A program made the position numbers and the translations under genes. 64,000 nt of DNA from Thiovibrio sp964588325 (GTDB taxonomy: Bacteria > Desulfobacterota > Desulfobulbia > Desulfobulbales > Desulfurivibrionaceae), in the NCBI GenBank assembly GCA_964588325.1, contig CAZPOR010000002.1, positions 186,001 to 250,000 on the forward strand, in the 5' to 3' direction. The notes beneath the pieces were generated by a model that did not search any database, had not been told where the DNA came from, and saw only the letters and a program-made list of their open reading frames with translations. How positions within the stretch are numbered: the first letter of the stretch is position 1; each line of letters opens with the position of its first letter. Shown here piece by piece: positions 8,939 to 17,064 of this stretch.

Positions 8939-9037
8939 GGCGGGAAGGGGCGCCGGTCGGTAGCAAAGAAGCAAAGGGCGGGAGTGTGATAACCGTCGAT
9001 GGCGTGACGTGTCGCGGGATCGACTAAAGGTGAACAA

Positions 9038-10270
9038 ATGGCACATGAAGAACGCGGCGATCTAATTGTCGGGTTGGATATCGGCACCACCAAGATCTGC
9101 GTGGTGGTCGGCGAAGTCCGTGACACCCGGATTGATATCATCGGCATAGGCAGGCATCCCTCGGTGGGACTGCGCCGCGGGGTGGTGGTCAATATCGAGA
9201 GCACCGTCCATTCGATCCGGCAGGCGGTGGAAGAGGCGGAACGCATGGCCGGCTGCGAAATCGGTTCGGTGTATGTGGGCATTGCCGGGAGCCACATCAA
9301 GAGCTTCAACAGCCACGGCTTGATCGCCATCAAACATAACGAGATCCGGCAGGACGACATCGACCGGGTGGTGGATGCGGCCCGGGCCGTGCCCATCCCG
9401 CCGGACCAGGAGGTAATCCATGTGCTGCCGCAGGAGTTCATGGTGGACGGCCAGGCCGATATCCAGGACCCCATCGGCATGACCGGCGTCCGCCTCGAAG
9501 CCGATGTGCATATTGTCACCGGCTCGGCCACCGCGGTGCACAACATCGTCAAGTGCTGCAACCGCGCCGGGCTCCAGGTAACGGATGTGGTCCTCGAGCC
9601 CCTGGCTTCGGCAGGGGCGGTTTTGACCCGGGAAGAGATGGAGCTGGGGGTCGGGTTGTTGGACATCGGCGGCGGGACCGCCGATCTGGCGATCTTTGCC
9701 GACGGGACCATCAAGCATACTTTTGTTCTTGGCCTGGGCGGCCAGAACCTGACCAACGATCTGTCCATCGGCCTGCGCACCCCGCAAAAGGAGGCGGAGA
9801 GGCTCAAGGAGGAGTACGGCTGCGCCCTGGCCTCGCTCATCGACAAGGATCAGGTCATCGAGGTTCCCAGCGTGGGGGGGAGAAAGAATCGGAAGCTTTC
9901 CCGGAGGGTCATGGGAGAGATCCTCGAACCCCGGGTTGAGGAGATGCTTACTCTTATCAACCAGGAGCTGCTCGATTCCAAGCACAAGGAAATGATCAAC
10001 GCCGGCATGGTGTTGACCGGCGGTTCGTGTCTGCTGGACAACATGGAGGAGCTGGCGGAACAGATTTTTGACCTGCCGGTCCGCACCGGACGGCCGGAAA
10101 ATATCGGCGGGGTGGTGGATGTGGTGGGCACGCCGCAGTGGGCAACCGGGGTTGGCCTGGTTGTCTATGGCATGAAGAATGGGCCGGGGGAACGATTCAA
10201 ACGGCCCAAGGGAGGAGTGGTAGGGAGATTTACCGGTCGGATGAAGGACTGGTTTAAGGGGATAGTGTAA
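9038..10270 (+). CDS. ftsA: FtsA, actin-like divisome membrane anchor
   Basis: FtsA is an actin-fold ATPase that tethers FtsZ filaments to the membrane and recruits later division proteins. The product is 410 aa. Visible features are the phosphate-1 motif VGLDIGTTKICVVVGE, the 1C subdomain region, LLDIGGGTADLAIF (phosphate-2) and VLTGGSCLLDNM (adenosine motif). The C terminus, GRFTGRMKDWFKGIV, looks like the amphipathic membrane-targeting helix of FtsA. A CTAAAGGTG site precedes the ATG. ftsZ follows 66 bp downstream, as in most dcw clusters. Confidence 0.97.
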   Translation: MAHEERGDLIVGLDIGTTKICVVVGEVRDTRIDIIGIGRHPSVGLRRGVVVNIESTVHSIRQAVEEAERMAGCEIGSVYVGIAGSHIKSFNSHGLIAIKHNEIRQDDIDRVVDAARAVPIPPDQEVIHVLPQEFMVDGQADIQDPIGMTGVRLEADVHIVTGSATAVHNIVKCCNRAGLQVTDVVLEPLASAGAVLTREEMELGVGLLDIGGGTADLAIFADGTIKHTFVLGLGGQNLTNDLSIGLRTPQKEAERLKEEYGCALASLIDKDQVIEVPSVGGRKNRKLSRRVMGEILEPRVEEMLTLINQELLDSKHKEMINAGMVLTGGSCLLDNMEELAEQIFDLPVRTGRPENIGGVVDVVGTPQWATGVGLVVYGMKNGPGERFKRPKGGVVGRFTGRMKDWFKGIV

Positions 10271-10336
10271 ACACGCTCATCAGGCGCCAGGCGATGTTGG
10301 GAGCAGGTCAATGACCTTGAACAGGGAGAGCAGGAT

Positions 10337-11506
10337 ATGACTTTTAAATTCGCGGAAACAGAATCACGGGCAAAGATCAGGGTGTTCGGCGTTGGCGGCG
10401 GCGGGGGCAATGCAGTCAACACCATGGTGGACAGCAATATCCTCGGGGTGGAATTCATTGCCGGCAACACCGATATCCAGGATCTGGAAAAATCCAAGGC
10501 CGATGTCCGGCTGCAGCTCGGCAAGAATGTCGCCAAGGGGCTGGGGGCCGGAGCCAACCCTGAAAGGGGCCGGGAAGCGGCGGAGGAATCCATCGACGAA
10601 ATACGGAAGCAGTTGAAGGACTGCGACATGGTTTTTGTCACCTGCGGGCTTGGCGGCGGCACCGGAACCGGAGCCGCGCCGGTGGTGGCCAGGATTGCCA
10701 AGGAGCTGGGCGCGCTGACCGTGGGTGTCGTGACCAAGCCCTTTGCCTTCGAGGGCAGGGCCCGGATGAAAAACGCCGAGCTCGGCTGGAAGAACCTGAA
10801 AGAGCATGTGGACACCATCATCACCATTCCCAATGACCGGCTCATCTCCCTGAGCCAGAAGGGAACCCGCTTTATCGACGGGATGAAGATGGCAGACGAT
10901 GTCCTGGTGCAGGCGGTCAAAGGCATCACCGACCTGATCAACCTTCCCGGCTACATCAACCCCGACTTTGCCGACGTGCGGGCGATTATGAACGAAATGG
11001 GCCAGGCCCTCATGGGCTCCGGCTACGGGGTGGGCGAAAACCGGGCCGTGGAAGCGGTGAACATGGCGATCAACAGCCCGCTTTTGCAGGATATCAGCAT
11101 CGACGGCGCCAAGGGGGTCTTGGTCAACATCTCCGCCAGCCGGGAGACCCTGACCATGCCCGAAGTGACCGAGGCCACCACCAAGATCTATCAAGAGGTG
11201 CACGAGGACGCCAATATCATTCTGGGCGTGATCTTCGACGAGAACCTGGGCGATGAGCTGCAGGTAACGGTCATTGCCACCGGTATCCGCGATACCGTGG
11301 AGGAGATCGAGGAACTGCCGGACAAGGTGCAGCTCATGCCGAAAAAACGGGAGCCTGCCGCGCAACCGCTGCCGTTCAGAAAAGGGGAGCAGGGTATGGC
11401 TGCGGGCCGCGCCGTGGCAAACGGGATACAAAGATCCTATGCCAACAATATTTTGAACGAGCAGGATTACGACCGGCCGACCTTTTTGCGCCGGAATGAA
11501 AGTTGA
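10337..11506 (+). CDS. ftsZ: FtsZ, tubulin-like GTPase of the division ring
   Basis: FtsZ polymerises with GTP at mid-cell and organises septal wall synthesis. The product is 389 aa. It shows GVGGGGGNAVN near the N terminus, the tubulin signature GGGTGTG at residues 106-112, NPDFADV with the catalytic T7-loop Asp, a short variable linker, and the C-terminal peptide DRPTFLRR used to bind FtsA. An AGGGAGAGCAGG site precedes the ATG. This is the last recognisable gene of the dcw cluster. No clear intrinsic terminator follows, but the inverted-repeat element begins 23 bp after the stop. Confidence 0.98.
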   Translation: MTFKFAETESRAKIRVFGVGGGGGNAVNTMVDSNILGVEFIAGNTDIQDLEKSKADVRLQLGKNVAKGLGAGANPERGREAAEESIDEIRKQLKDCDMVFVTCGLGGGTGTGAAPVVARIAKELGALTVGVVTKPFAFEGRARMKNAELGWKNLKEHVDTIITIPNDRLISLSQKGTRFIDGMKMADDVLVQAVKGITDLINLPGYINPDFADVRAIMNEMGQALMGSGYGVGENRAVEAVNMAINSPLLQDISIDGAKGVLVNISASRETLTMPEVTEATTKIYQEVHEDANIILGVIFDENLGDELQVTVIATGIRDTVEEIEELPDKVQLMPKKREPAAQPLPFRKGEQGMAAGRAVANGIQRSYANNILNEQDYDRPTFLRRNES

Positions 11507-11528
11507 TGCATTCGTAAAGACGCCGGAC

Positions 11529-11611
11529 CTCTCGCGGAGGCGCAGAGAACGCAAGGCAACCCTGTTGGCGAAAAGAATTTTTTCTTTGCGGCTTCTGCGT
11601 CTTGGCGAGAG
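11529..11611 (+). repeat. Imperfect inverted-repeat element after ftsZ
   Basis: CTCTCGC at the left end is matched by GCGAGAG at the right end. Between them the arms GGAGGCGCAGAGAACGC and GCGGCTTCTGCGTCTTGG pair imperfectly over about 25 bp around a T-rich centre. The composition (GCGCAGAGAACGC, TCTGCGTCTTGGCGAGAG) looks to me like a dispersed palindromic element seen in many environmental bacterial genomes, but I cannot search for other copies. It lies between ftsZ and the radical SAM gene and could act as an mRNA 3'-end structure. Confidence 0.6.
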
Positions 11612-11723
11612 AATATGGTCGTTACGAGTCCTTCGGCATTGTGTACGCCACTAAAAAGCGAGCATGCATCGGCTGCCCGCTTCCAACCACTGCTGGAGCG
11701 GATTTTTCTTCGGCAGGCTCGAT

Positions 11724-13460
11724 ATGGAACCCATGCGCCAGCGCCAATCTGCATCCGGTGATTTTCTTGCCAGCGAAAAAGGGACGCAGCGCAAAAAATG
11801 GAAAGGGTTGCTGCCGGTTGCCCTTATCTTTCCAAACCGGTACGGCCTGGGCAATTCCAACCTGGGTTTTCAGCTCGTTTACGCCCTGGTAAACAGTCTG
11901 CCCGGCTTTGTCTGCGAGCGTTTTTTTTATCAGGATAATCAGCCCCCGGTTTCCTTGGAATCGGGACGCCCCCTCCGCGATTTTCCTGTCATCCTCTGCT
12001 CCCTCAGCTTTGAACAAGACTTCTTCAATCTGCTGGCCTTGTTGTCGGCCGGCGGCATTGAACCTCTGGCCGAAAGGCGCAGTGCACCAACCAGCAGGTT
12101 TCGGCCTGGACAGCCCCTTGTCGTCGGCGGCGGCGTTGCCTCCTTCATCAACCCGGAGCCCTTGGCCCCTTTTGTGGATGTGTTTGTGGTCGGGGAAGCG
12201 GAGCCGATTCTTCCGCAACTCATGGTCCATCTTGCCGAGCACCTGAACACGGAACAGCCGGAAACGCTGCTCAGGGGAATCGTCCGGGAGTTCAGCGGCT
12301 GTTACGTTCCGCGCTTCTATGCCATGCAATACGGAGAGGACGGCATCCTGGCCGGTATCGAGGCCGACCCGGAAGCGCCGGCCCGGGTGCGGCGGGTGGT
12401 GCTTGCGCAATCCCGGGTGGCCGGGCACTCGAAGCTCTTGAGTCCGGAGGCCGAATTCGCCAACCTGTTTTTGACCGAGCTTGGCCGCGGTTGCAGTCGC
12501 GGGTGCCGGTTCTGTGCAGCCGGATTCGTGTATCGCCCTCCCCGCCTTTGGCAGGCGGAAAGCATCCTTGCCGCCCTGGCCGAGCGGCCCGAGGAGATAC
12601 AGCGGGTGGGGCTCTTGGGGATGGAGATGGCGCGGGGCGAGGATCTCGCCCGGATTGCCGAGTACTTGTTGCGCGAAGGGTGCGCCCTGTCCTTTTCTTC
12701 TCTGCGGGCTGATGCGATCAGCAATGAACTCTGCGGCCTGCTTGCGCAAAGCAGGCTGAAAAGCGCGGCCATCGCGCCGGACGGCGGTTCGGAAAGGCTT
12801 CGGAGGGTCATCAATAAAGGGATCAGCGAGCAGGATGTCTTGTGTGCGGCCGAGGCCCTGGCCAGGGCCGGGATCAACCATCTCAAGCTCTATTTCATGA
12901 TCGGCCTGCCAACGGAAACCGAAGACGATCTGGTGGAATTGCTGCTTCTGACGGACAAGGTGAGGAAAACCTTGCTCGGGGTAGGGCGGGAGACGGGGCG
13001 CATGGGCAACATAACCCTCAGCGTCAACAGTTTTGTGCCCAAAGCCTGGACCCCGTTTCAGTTTCATGGCTTTGCTCCATTGACAACGCTTAAAAACAGC
13101 ATACAATTCCTGCGCAAAGGTGTCACGGGAATGGCCAATACCCGTCTGGTTGTCGATCAGCCCGCCAATGCTTTTTATCAGGCAGTGCTGGCCCGCGGAG
13201 ACCGCAGGGTCGGCATGGCGCTGTACGCCATGCTGCAAGGGCGGCAAAACTGGCGGCAGACCATGCAGGGGTGCGGCATAGAGCCGGAAGCGTATGCCAT
13301 GCGCCAGCGGGGGCAGGAGGAAATTTTCCCCTGGGAGATCATCGATCATGGGATTAACCGGCAGTATCTCTGGGCTGAATACCGGAAGGCGCTGGAAGAA
13401 AAATCAACGATTGCCTGTGACACATCACAGTGCAGGCGATGTGGAGTGTGTCATGATTGA
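11724..13460 (+). CDS. Radical SAM protein with N-terminal B12-binding-like domain and C-terminal Cys cluster
   Basis: The product is 578 aa from the ATG at 11724; the frame is open from 11664 and the start is uncertain. The N-terminal third (PVALIFPNRYGLGNSNLGF, later VVGGGVAS and VVGEAE) resembles the cobalamin-binding-like domain of BchE-type enzymes. The radical SAM motif C-x3-C-x2-C is in GRGCSRGCRFCAAG at residues 257-264 and should hold the [4Fe-4S] cluster that cleaves S-adenosylmethionine. The C terminus has PWEIIDHGINRQYLWAEY followed by C-x4-C-x2-C-x2-C. From memory this is the layout of a family that pairs a radical SAM domain with a terminal CxxCGVC module. The substrate is unknown. 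The gene overlaps the following kinase by 8 bp, so the two are probably translationally coupled. Confidence 0.85.
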   Translation: MEPMRQRQSASGDFLASEKGTQRKKWKGLLPVALIFPNRYGLGNSNLGFQLVYALVNSLPGFVCERFFYQDNQPPVSLESGRPLRDFPVILCSLSFEQDFFNLLALLSAGGIEPLAERRSAPTSRFRPGQPLVVGGGVASFINPEPLAPFVDVFVVGEAEPILPQLMVHLAEHLNTEQPETLLRGIVREFSGCYVPRFYAMQYGEDGILAGIEADPEAPARVRRVVLAQSRVAGHSKLLSPEAEFANLFLTELGRGCSRGCRFCAAGFVYRPPRLWQAESILAALAERPEEIQRVGLLGMEMARGEDLARIAEYLLREGCALSFSSLRADAISNELCGLLAQSRLKSAAIAPDGGSERLRRVINKGISEQDVLCAAEALARAGINHLKLYFMIGLPTETEDDLVELLLLTDKVRKTLLGVGRETGRMGNITLSVNSFVPKAWTPFQFHGFAPLTTLKNSIQFLRKGVTGMANTRLVVDQPANAFYQAVLARGDRRVGMALYAMLQGRQNWRQTMQGCGIEPEAYAMRQRGQEEIFPWEIIDHGINRQYLWAEYRKALEEKSTIACDTSQCRRCGVCHD

Positions 13461-14901
13461 AGGGAAAAAAACGCAGGACGACGCGGCCAGTATCGCCAGT
13501 CTGAAACCGTTTCGGCTGGTCAAGTTTTTTTCCTATACCGGCTTTGCGGTTTTCCTCCTTTTCACCCTGGTCCTTTCCTGGATCATTTCAAATCACGCCA
13601 AAAAGGTTCTCCTTGAGCGGAGCGAGGCGTACGCCTTTGTTGTTGCCGAAAACCTCAGCCATCAGGTGTTCCAGCAATTTGTCCTGCCTACGGTGGTGCG
13701 TTATGGAAAGATTGCCCTGCGCAAGCCCGAACAGTTTGCCCGGCTTGATGCCGTTGTGCGCAATGCCACGCACGGCATGCGGATTCAGGCGGTTACCATT
13801 TTCGATTCCAAGGAAAACATCATCTCCTACAGTACGGTGGCCTCCCGCATCGGCCGTACCGGGGAAGGGGGGATCGAATACCGCAAGGCTCTGGCCGGCA
13901 ACAACAATTCCGTTGTCCGTTCCACTGGCACCTTGCTGAATCTGCTTCCCGGCGCGCAGCCCATTTCCTCGCAGTTGAGCACCTTTATCCCCTTTCGGCA
14001 GTACCAGGTCAACAACCAGAAACGGGACGTGATCATGGGGGTTATTGAGGTTGTCCAGGATCTTTCCGAGGATGTCGTGGCTATCACCAAATTGCAGGGC
14101 ACCATCATCCTCACCTCCATGTTGATCATGTCGGCGCTGTTTGTGGTGCTCGGATTTATTGTCGCGCGGGCGGACCGGATCATCGAGGCGCGTGCCGAAG
14201 AACGTCGCCGTCTTGAGCAGCAACTGCACCAAAGTCAGAGGCTTGCCACCCTCGGCAAGATGGTGGCCTCGGTTTCCCATGAGATTAAAAACCCGCTGGG
14301 CATTGTCCGCAGTACCGCGGATATTCTTGGGAAGCGCCTCAAGAGCGTGGCGCCGGGCAATGAACACCTGGCTGAGATTATCGTGGAGGAAACAGGCAGG
14401 CTTGACGGAATCGTGCGGGAATTTCTGGATTTCGCCCGGCCTCAGGAGCCGAAAATGGCGCCGGCCTCGGTGAATGAACTTTTCGATAAGCTGCTCAGAT
14501 TTATGGAGCCGGAGCTGGAGCAGCGGAACATTGTTCTGGAAACCGCGTTGGGTGAAAATATACCGCGGATTCCCTTGGATCAGGGGCTGATATACAGAGC
14601 CTGTCTCAATATTTTGGTCAACAGTGTGCAGGCAATGCCGGAAGGAGGAAAACTTTCGGTGGAAACGAGATATGGGAAGGCGGCGGGCATGGTGTTGCTG
14701 ATTGTCACCGATACCGGCGAGGGAATGTCCCTGGAAAAACAGGGTCATATCTTTACCCCGTTTTATACGGACAAAAACCGGGGAACCGGGCTTGGCCTGG
14801 CCATCGCCAAAAATATCGTCGACAGCCACCAGGGAACAATCTCGGTGGAGAGCAAGGAAGGGGAGGGAACCACCTTTACGATTGCCCTCCCCGCCGGGTG
14901 A
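13453..14901 (+). CDS. Membrane sensor histidine kinase, orphan
   Basis: The product is 482 aa from the ATG at 13453, which overlaps the radical SAM gene's 3' end. Transmembrane helix 1 is at about residues 24-46 and helix 2 at about 215-238, enclosing a roughly 170-residue extracytoplasmic sensor domain. A short coiled linker leads to the phospho-acceptor His276 in SVSHEIKNPLGI. The ATPase domain has NILVNSVQAMPEGG (N box), DTGEGMS (G1) and GTGLGLAIAKN (G2). The layout resembles NtrB/ZraS-type kinases that usually act on sigma-54 response regulators. No response regulator lies next to it in the window, so its partner and signal are unknown. Confidence 0.92.
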   Translation: MIEGKKTQDDAASIASLKPFRLVKFFSYTGFAVFLLFTLVLSWIISNHAKKVLLERSEAYAFVVAENLSHQVFQQFVLPTVVRYGKIALRKPEQFARLDAVVRNATHGMRIQAVTIFDSKENIISYSTVASRIGRTGEGGIEYRKALAGNNNSVVRSTGTLLNLLPGAQPISSQLSTFIPFRQYQVNNQKRDVIMGVIEVVQDLSEDVVAITKLQGTIILTSMLIMSALFVVLGFIVARADRIIEARAEERRRLEQQLHQSQRLATLGKMVASVSHEIKNPLGIVRSTADILGKRLKSVAPGNEHLAEIIVEETGRLDGIVREFLDFARPQEPKMAPASVNELFDKLLRFMEPELEQRNIVLETALGENIPRIPLDQGLIYRACLNILVNSVQAMPEGGKLSVETRYGKAAGMVLLIVTDTGEGMSLEKQGHIFTPFYTDKNRGTGLGLAIAKNIVDSHQGTISVESKEGEGTTFTIALPAG

Positions 14902-15870
14902 TCAGTCTTTCCCCTCCGCCTGTTTCTGGGCTTCGATTTTTTTCTTGAGAAGTTCGTGGTCGCGGCGAAGCTCTTCGTAGGTTGCCATGGCCTGTTTTTC
15001 CGCCTCGCCCTGGTTTGCCTTGAGCTGTTCCGCCCGTTCCTTGACCTTGTCGGCTTTGATGACCATATCCTTGGTGCCGAAAATGGAGGAGGCCAGATAT
15101 TTGCAGGAAAACTTCATGAGGGCGATATCGTCCGTTTTGATGTTCGTCAGGGTCTCTTCGTCGACATCATAGGTTTCCAGAAAGGAGCTGTTGAAAACGA
15201 AGTCCCTAAATTTGTCAAGATCGGTGCTGGCCATGAAAAACATCTTCTGGGCCGGCTCGCTCAAGGTTGCCTGCAGGCCGAACGACTTGCGGCGCATGAC
15301 GATTTCCATCCATTCGCGGTTCATCTCGTCTGATTCGTCAATCCCCTGATCAATCCGCCACTCGCGGATGGTTTGCTCCTTGGGCTCTTCGTGCCCCTTG
15401 CAGTAAGGCTCCTTGACGAGGAAGTAGAATTCCTCCGCCGCTGTTCCCTCGTTGCCGGCTGCGTGAAAGTAAGACATTCCCACCGGATAATAGCGGCAGG
15501 TTGTCGGCCGGTAGGGATAGATGGTGCAGCCTTCCTCCGTAACAAAAGGACAGCGGCCGTTCTCGTCGAGATGGATCTTTACGCCGGGGAGATCCGTCTT
15601 CTCAAGGTATACGGGGGTCGTGAAGCGCAGGAGAAATTCATCGGCGGTCAGGTTTAAAGGCCGTCTGATGCGCAGAATATCATACGGGGTCAAAATAATA
15701 TTGATATTGCCGCAGCAATTGGTAAAGCAGGAAACTCCGGGATGGCAGCGGAATTTCAGGGTGCTGTCGGCCGTGAGCTTGGCAGGCATGATGTTGCTGG
15801 GGTTGTTGTCCGAACCGAACAGGGATTTGCTAAAAGGGGCGGATTGCGGCGTCTGTTGTGACTTGCTCAT
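14902..15870 (-). CDS. YkgJ-family Cys-cluster protein (CxxxCC) with C-terminal coiled coil
   Basis: This 322-aa protein has the zinc/iron-chelating pattern of the YkgJ-type family: CHPGVSCFTNCCG near the N terminus, then GRCPFV, GCTIYPYRPTTCRYYP and a later YCKGH. The C-terminal 60 or so residues are charged and look like a coiled coil. I chose the start at 15870 because GAAGG lies about 8 nt upstream. The frame stays open to 15918. It converges on the histidine kinase: the two stop codons abut at 14901/14902, leaving no room for a terminator between them. Family members are thought to bind metal or iron-sulfur clusters; the reaction, if any, is not known. Confidence 0.82.
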   Translation of the reverse strand: MSKSQQTPQSAPFSKSLFGSDNNPSNIMPAKLTADSTLKFRCHPGVSCFTNCCGNINIILTPYDILRIRRPLNLTADEFLLRFTTPVYLEKTDLPGVKIHLDENGRCPFVTEEGCTIYPYRPTTCRYYPVGMSYFHAAGNEGTAAEEFYFLVKEPYCKGHEEPKEQTIREWRIDQGIDESDEMNREWMEIVMRRKSFGLQATLSEPAQKMFFMASTDLDKFRDFVFNSSFLETYDVDEETLTNIKTDDIALMKFSCKYLASSIFGTKDMVIKADKVKERAEQLKANQGEAEKQAMATYEELRRDHELLKKKIEAQKQAEGKD

Positions 15871-16282
15871 GGTAAGGACCTTCAAGGAATGTGTTGTTAA
15901 GGCAGAAAAGGCGAGCACATCGAAGAAGTCGAGATGTTGTAAGCATGGGGCCTTGGCTTACGGAAGGGAAATCCCTCCGGTTCTTTCTGCGGTTTTTGCC
16001 CGGCATATCGACACAGTGTGACGATGTCCGGGCCGATTTTGGCAACACAGTAACCACGGGAACGCTCTCTGTCAAATTCATTTCTTCCCGGGAAAGAAGA
16101 GGTCCGGAAAGCCTGGGAAAATGATTTTTTCCGTGCGCCTCGCAAAGAGTGCCTTCCCCGCATGCGATCTGCCGGAAGGCTCGGTGCTGGTGAAGAATCC
16201 CGGTCGGGAAATTAAGAAAACAGGCGCGAAAGAGATCGCTCCTGCGTCCTCTGCGGAGGAGGGTGCGGGCAATGTTTTTTTC

Positions 16283-16311
16283 TTGACTTTTATCAGGTGA
16301 GAAATTATACA
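16283..16311 (+). promoter_or_regulatory. Predicted sigma-70 promoter P1 for aprBA
   Basis: TTGACT and TATACA are separated by 17 bp, close to the consensus. Transcription from here would give a leader of about 270 nt before aprB. This is a prediction from sequence only. Confidence 0.6.
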
Positions 16312-16518
16312 GACCAATGTTCTAAAAAATGAGTCGCTCTTCAGTTTTGTGCAAAGCAGTAGAAAAAATACGTAAAATTAGCAGGTTGTGTGCGCGGCAG
16401 GGAAAGCTCCAGGGCTTTTTTGGGAATATTGCGGTTCGGGAGTCCAGATAGTCAAGAGGGTGAAAGTCTGTCATCGAAGGCACATGTTTCGAGCCGGCTT
16501 GAACCAGGGCGGCTGTCC

Positions 16519-16548
16519 TTGATAAGGTAAACGCGAATTTCGTACAAT
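16519..16548 (+). promoter_or_regulatory. Predicted sigma-70 promoter P2 for aprBA
   Basis: TTGATA and TACAAT are separated by 18 bp. Transcription would start about 30 bp before the aprB ATG, just upstream of the GTGAGGAGG ribosome binding site. With P1 this gives a tandem arrangement, plausible for a very highly expressed gene pair. Confidence 0.5.
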
Positions 16549-16588
16549 CGGAGTTCGGAAAATTCAATCCAAGTGAGGAGGTTAGTGA

Positions 16589-17017
16589 ATGCCAAGTTAC
16601 GTAGATCCTTCTAAATGTGACGGCTGCAAGGGTGGTGACAAAACTGCCTGCATGTACATCTGCCCCAATGACCTGATGGTCTTGAACAAAGAGGAGATGC
16701 GGGCGTACAATCAGGAGCCCGACGCATGCTGGGAATGTTACTCCTGTGTAAAGATTTGTCCGCAGGGCGCCATTGCCGTTCGTGGCTACAACGACTTCGT
16801 ACCCATGGGTGGCCAGGTTCATCCGATGCGGAGTTCCGATTCCATCATGTGGACCGTTAAGTTCCGTAACGGCAACATGAAGCGTTTCAAGTTCCCCGTG
16901 CGGACCACCGCTGAGGGTGCTGCCAATGCATATCCTGCATTGAAGTGCACGAACCTGGACGACGAGCTGCTCTCCACCGAGAAGCAGTTGCCCGCGCCGA
17001 CCATGGTTGCCAAGTAA
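16589..17017 (+). CDS. aprB: AprB, adenylylsulfate reductase beta subunit
   Basis: AprB carries two [4Fe-4S] clusters and passes electrons to the FAD of AprA during reduction of APS to sulfite and AMP in the cytoplasm. The product is 142 aa. Cysteines C10, C13, C21 and C25 and C47, C50, C53 and C57 are arranged in two ferredoxin-like motifs. The C-terminal tail, which in known structures wraps around AprA, is present. A strong AGTGAGGAGG site precedes the ATG. The gene lies 47 bp before aprA. Codon choice is strongly biased, as expected of one of the most abundant proteins of a sulfate reducer. Confidence 0.98.
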   Translation: MPSYVDPSKCDGCKGGDKTACMYICPNDLMVLNKEEMRAYNQEPDACWECYSCVKICPQGAIAVRGYNDFVPMGGQVHPMRSSDSIMWTVKFRNGNMKRFKFPVRTTAEGAANAYPALKCTNLDDELLSTEKQLPAPTMVAK

Positions 17018-17064
17018 GTTTAGATAATTAACTGATATAATACAATTTCTTAAGGAGATTTACT

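Larger units (their letters stand above)
15871..16588. other. 718-bp non-coding region with the aprBA control region
   Basis: No convincing gene is present. The left part is the 5' region of the minus-strand YkgJ-family gene, and the right part holds two predicted sigma-70 promoters for aprBA. A minus-strand open frame at 16322-16822 covers the promoter region and runs into aprB. It has no recognisable domain and I take it as spurious. Short GC-rich inverted repeats occur near 16240-16270, just upstream of the first promoter. Confidence 0.6.

Noticed and set aside
8889..9037. Possible cyclic di-GMP riboswitch between ftsQ and ftsA
   Set aside because: A GC-rich stretch with AGCAAAG briefly suggested it, but the conserved tetraloop/receptor and the GGCAAACC-type core are missing; only a 7-bp hairpin is clear.
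16322..16822. 166-codon minus-strand frame overlapping the aprBA leader and the 5' half of aprB
   Set aside because: Overlaps predicted promoters and a certain gene, has no good start signal and no domain.
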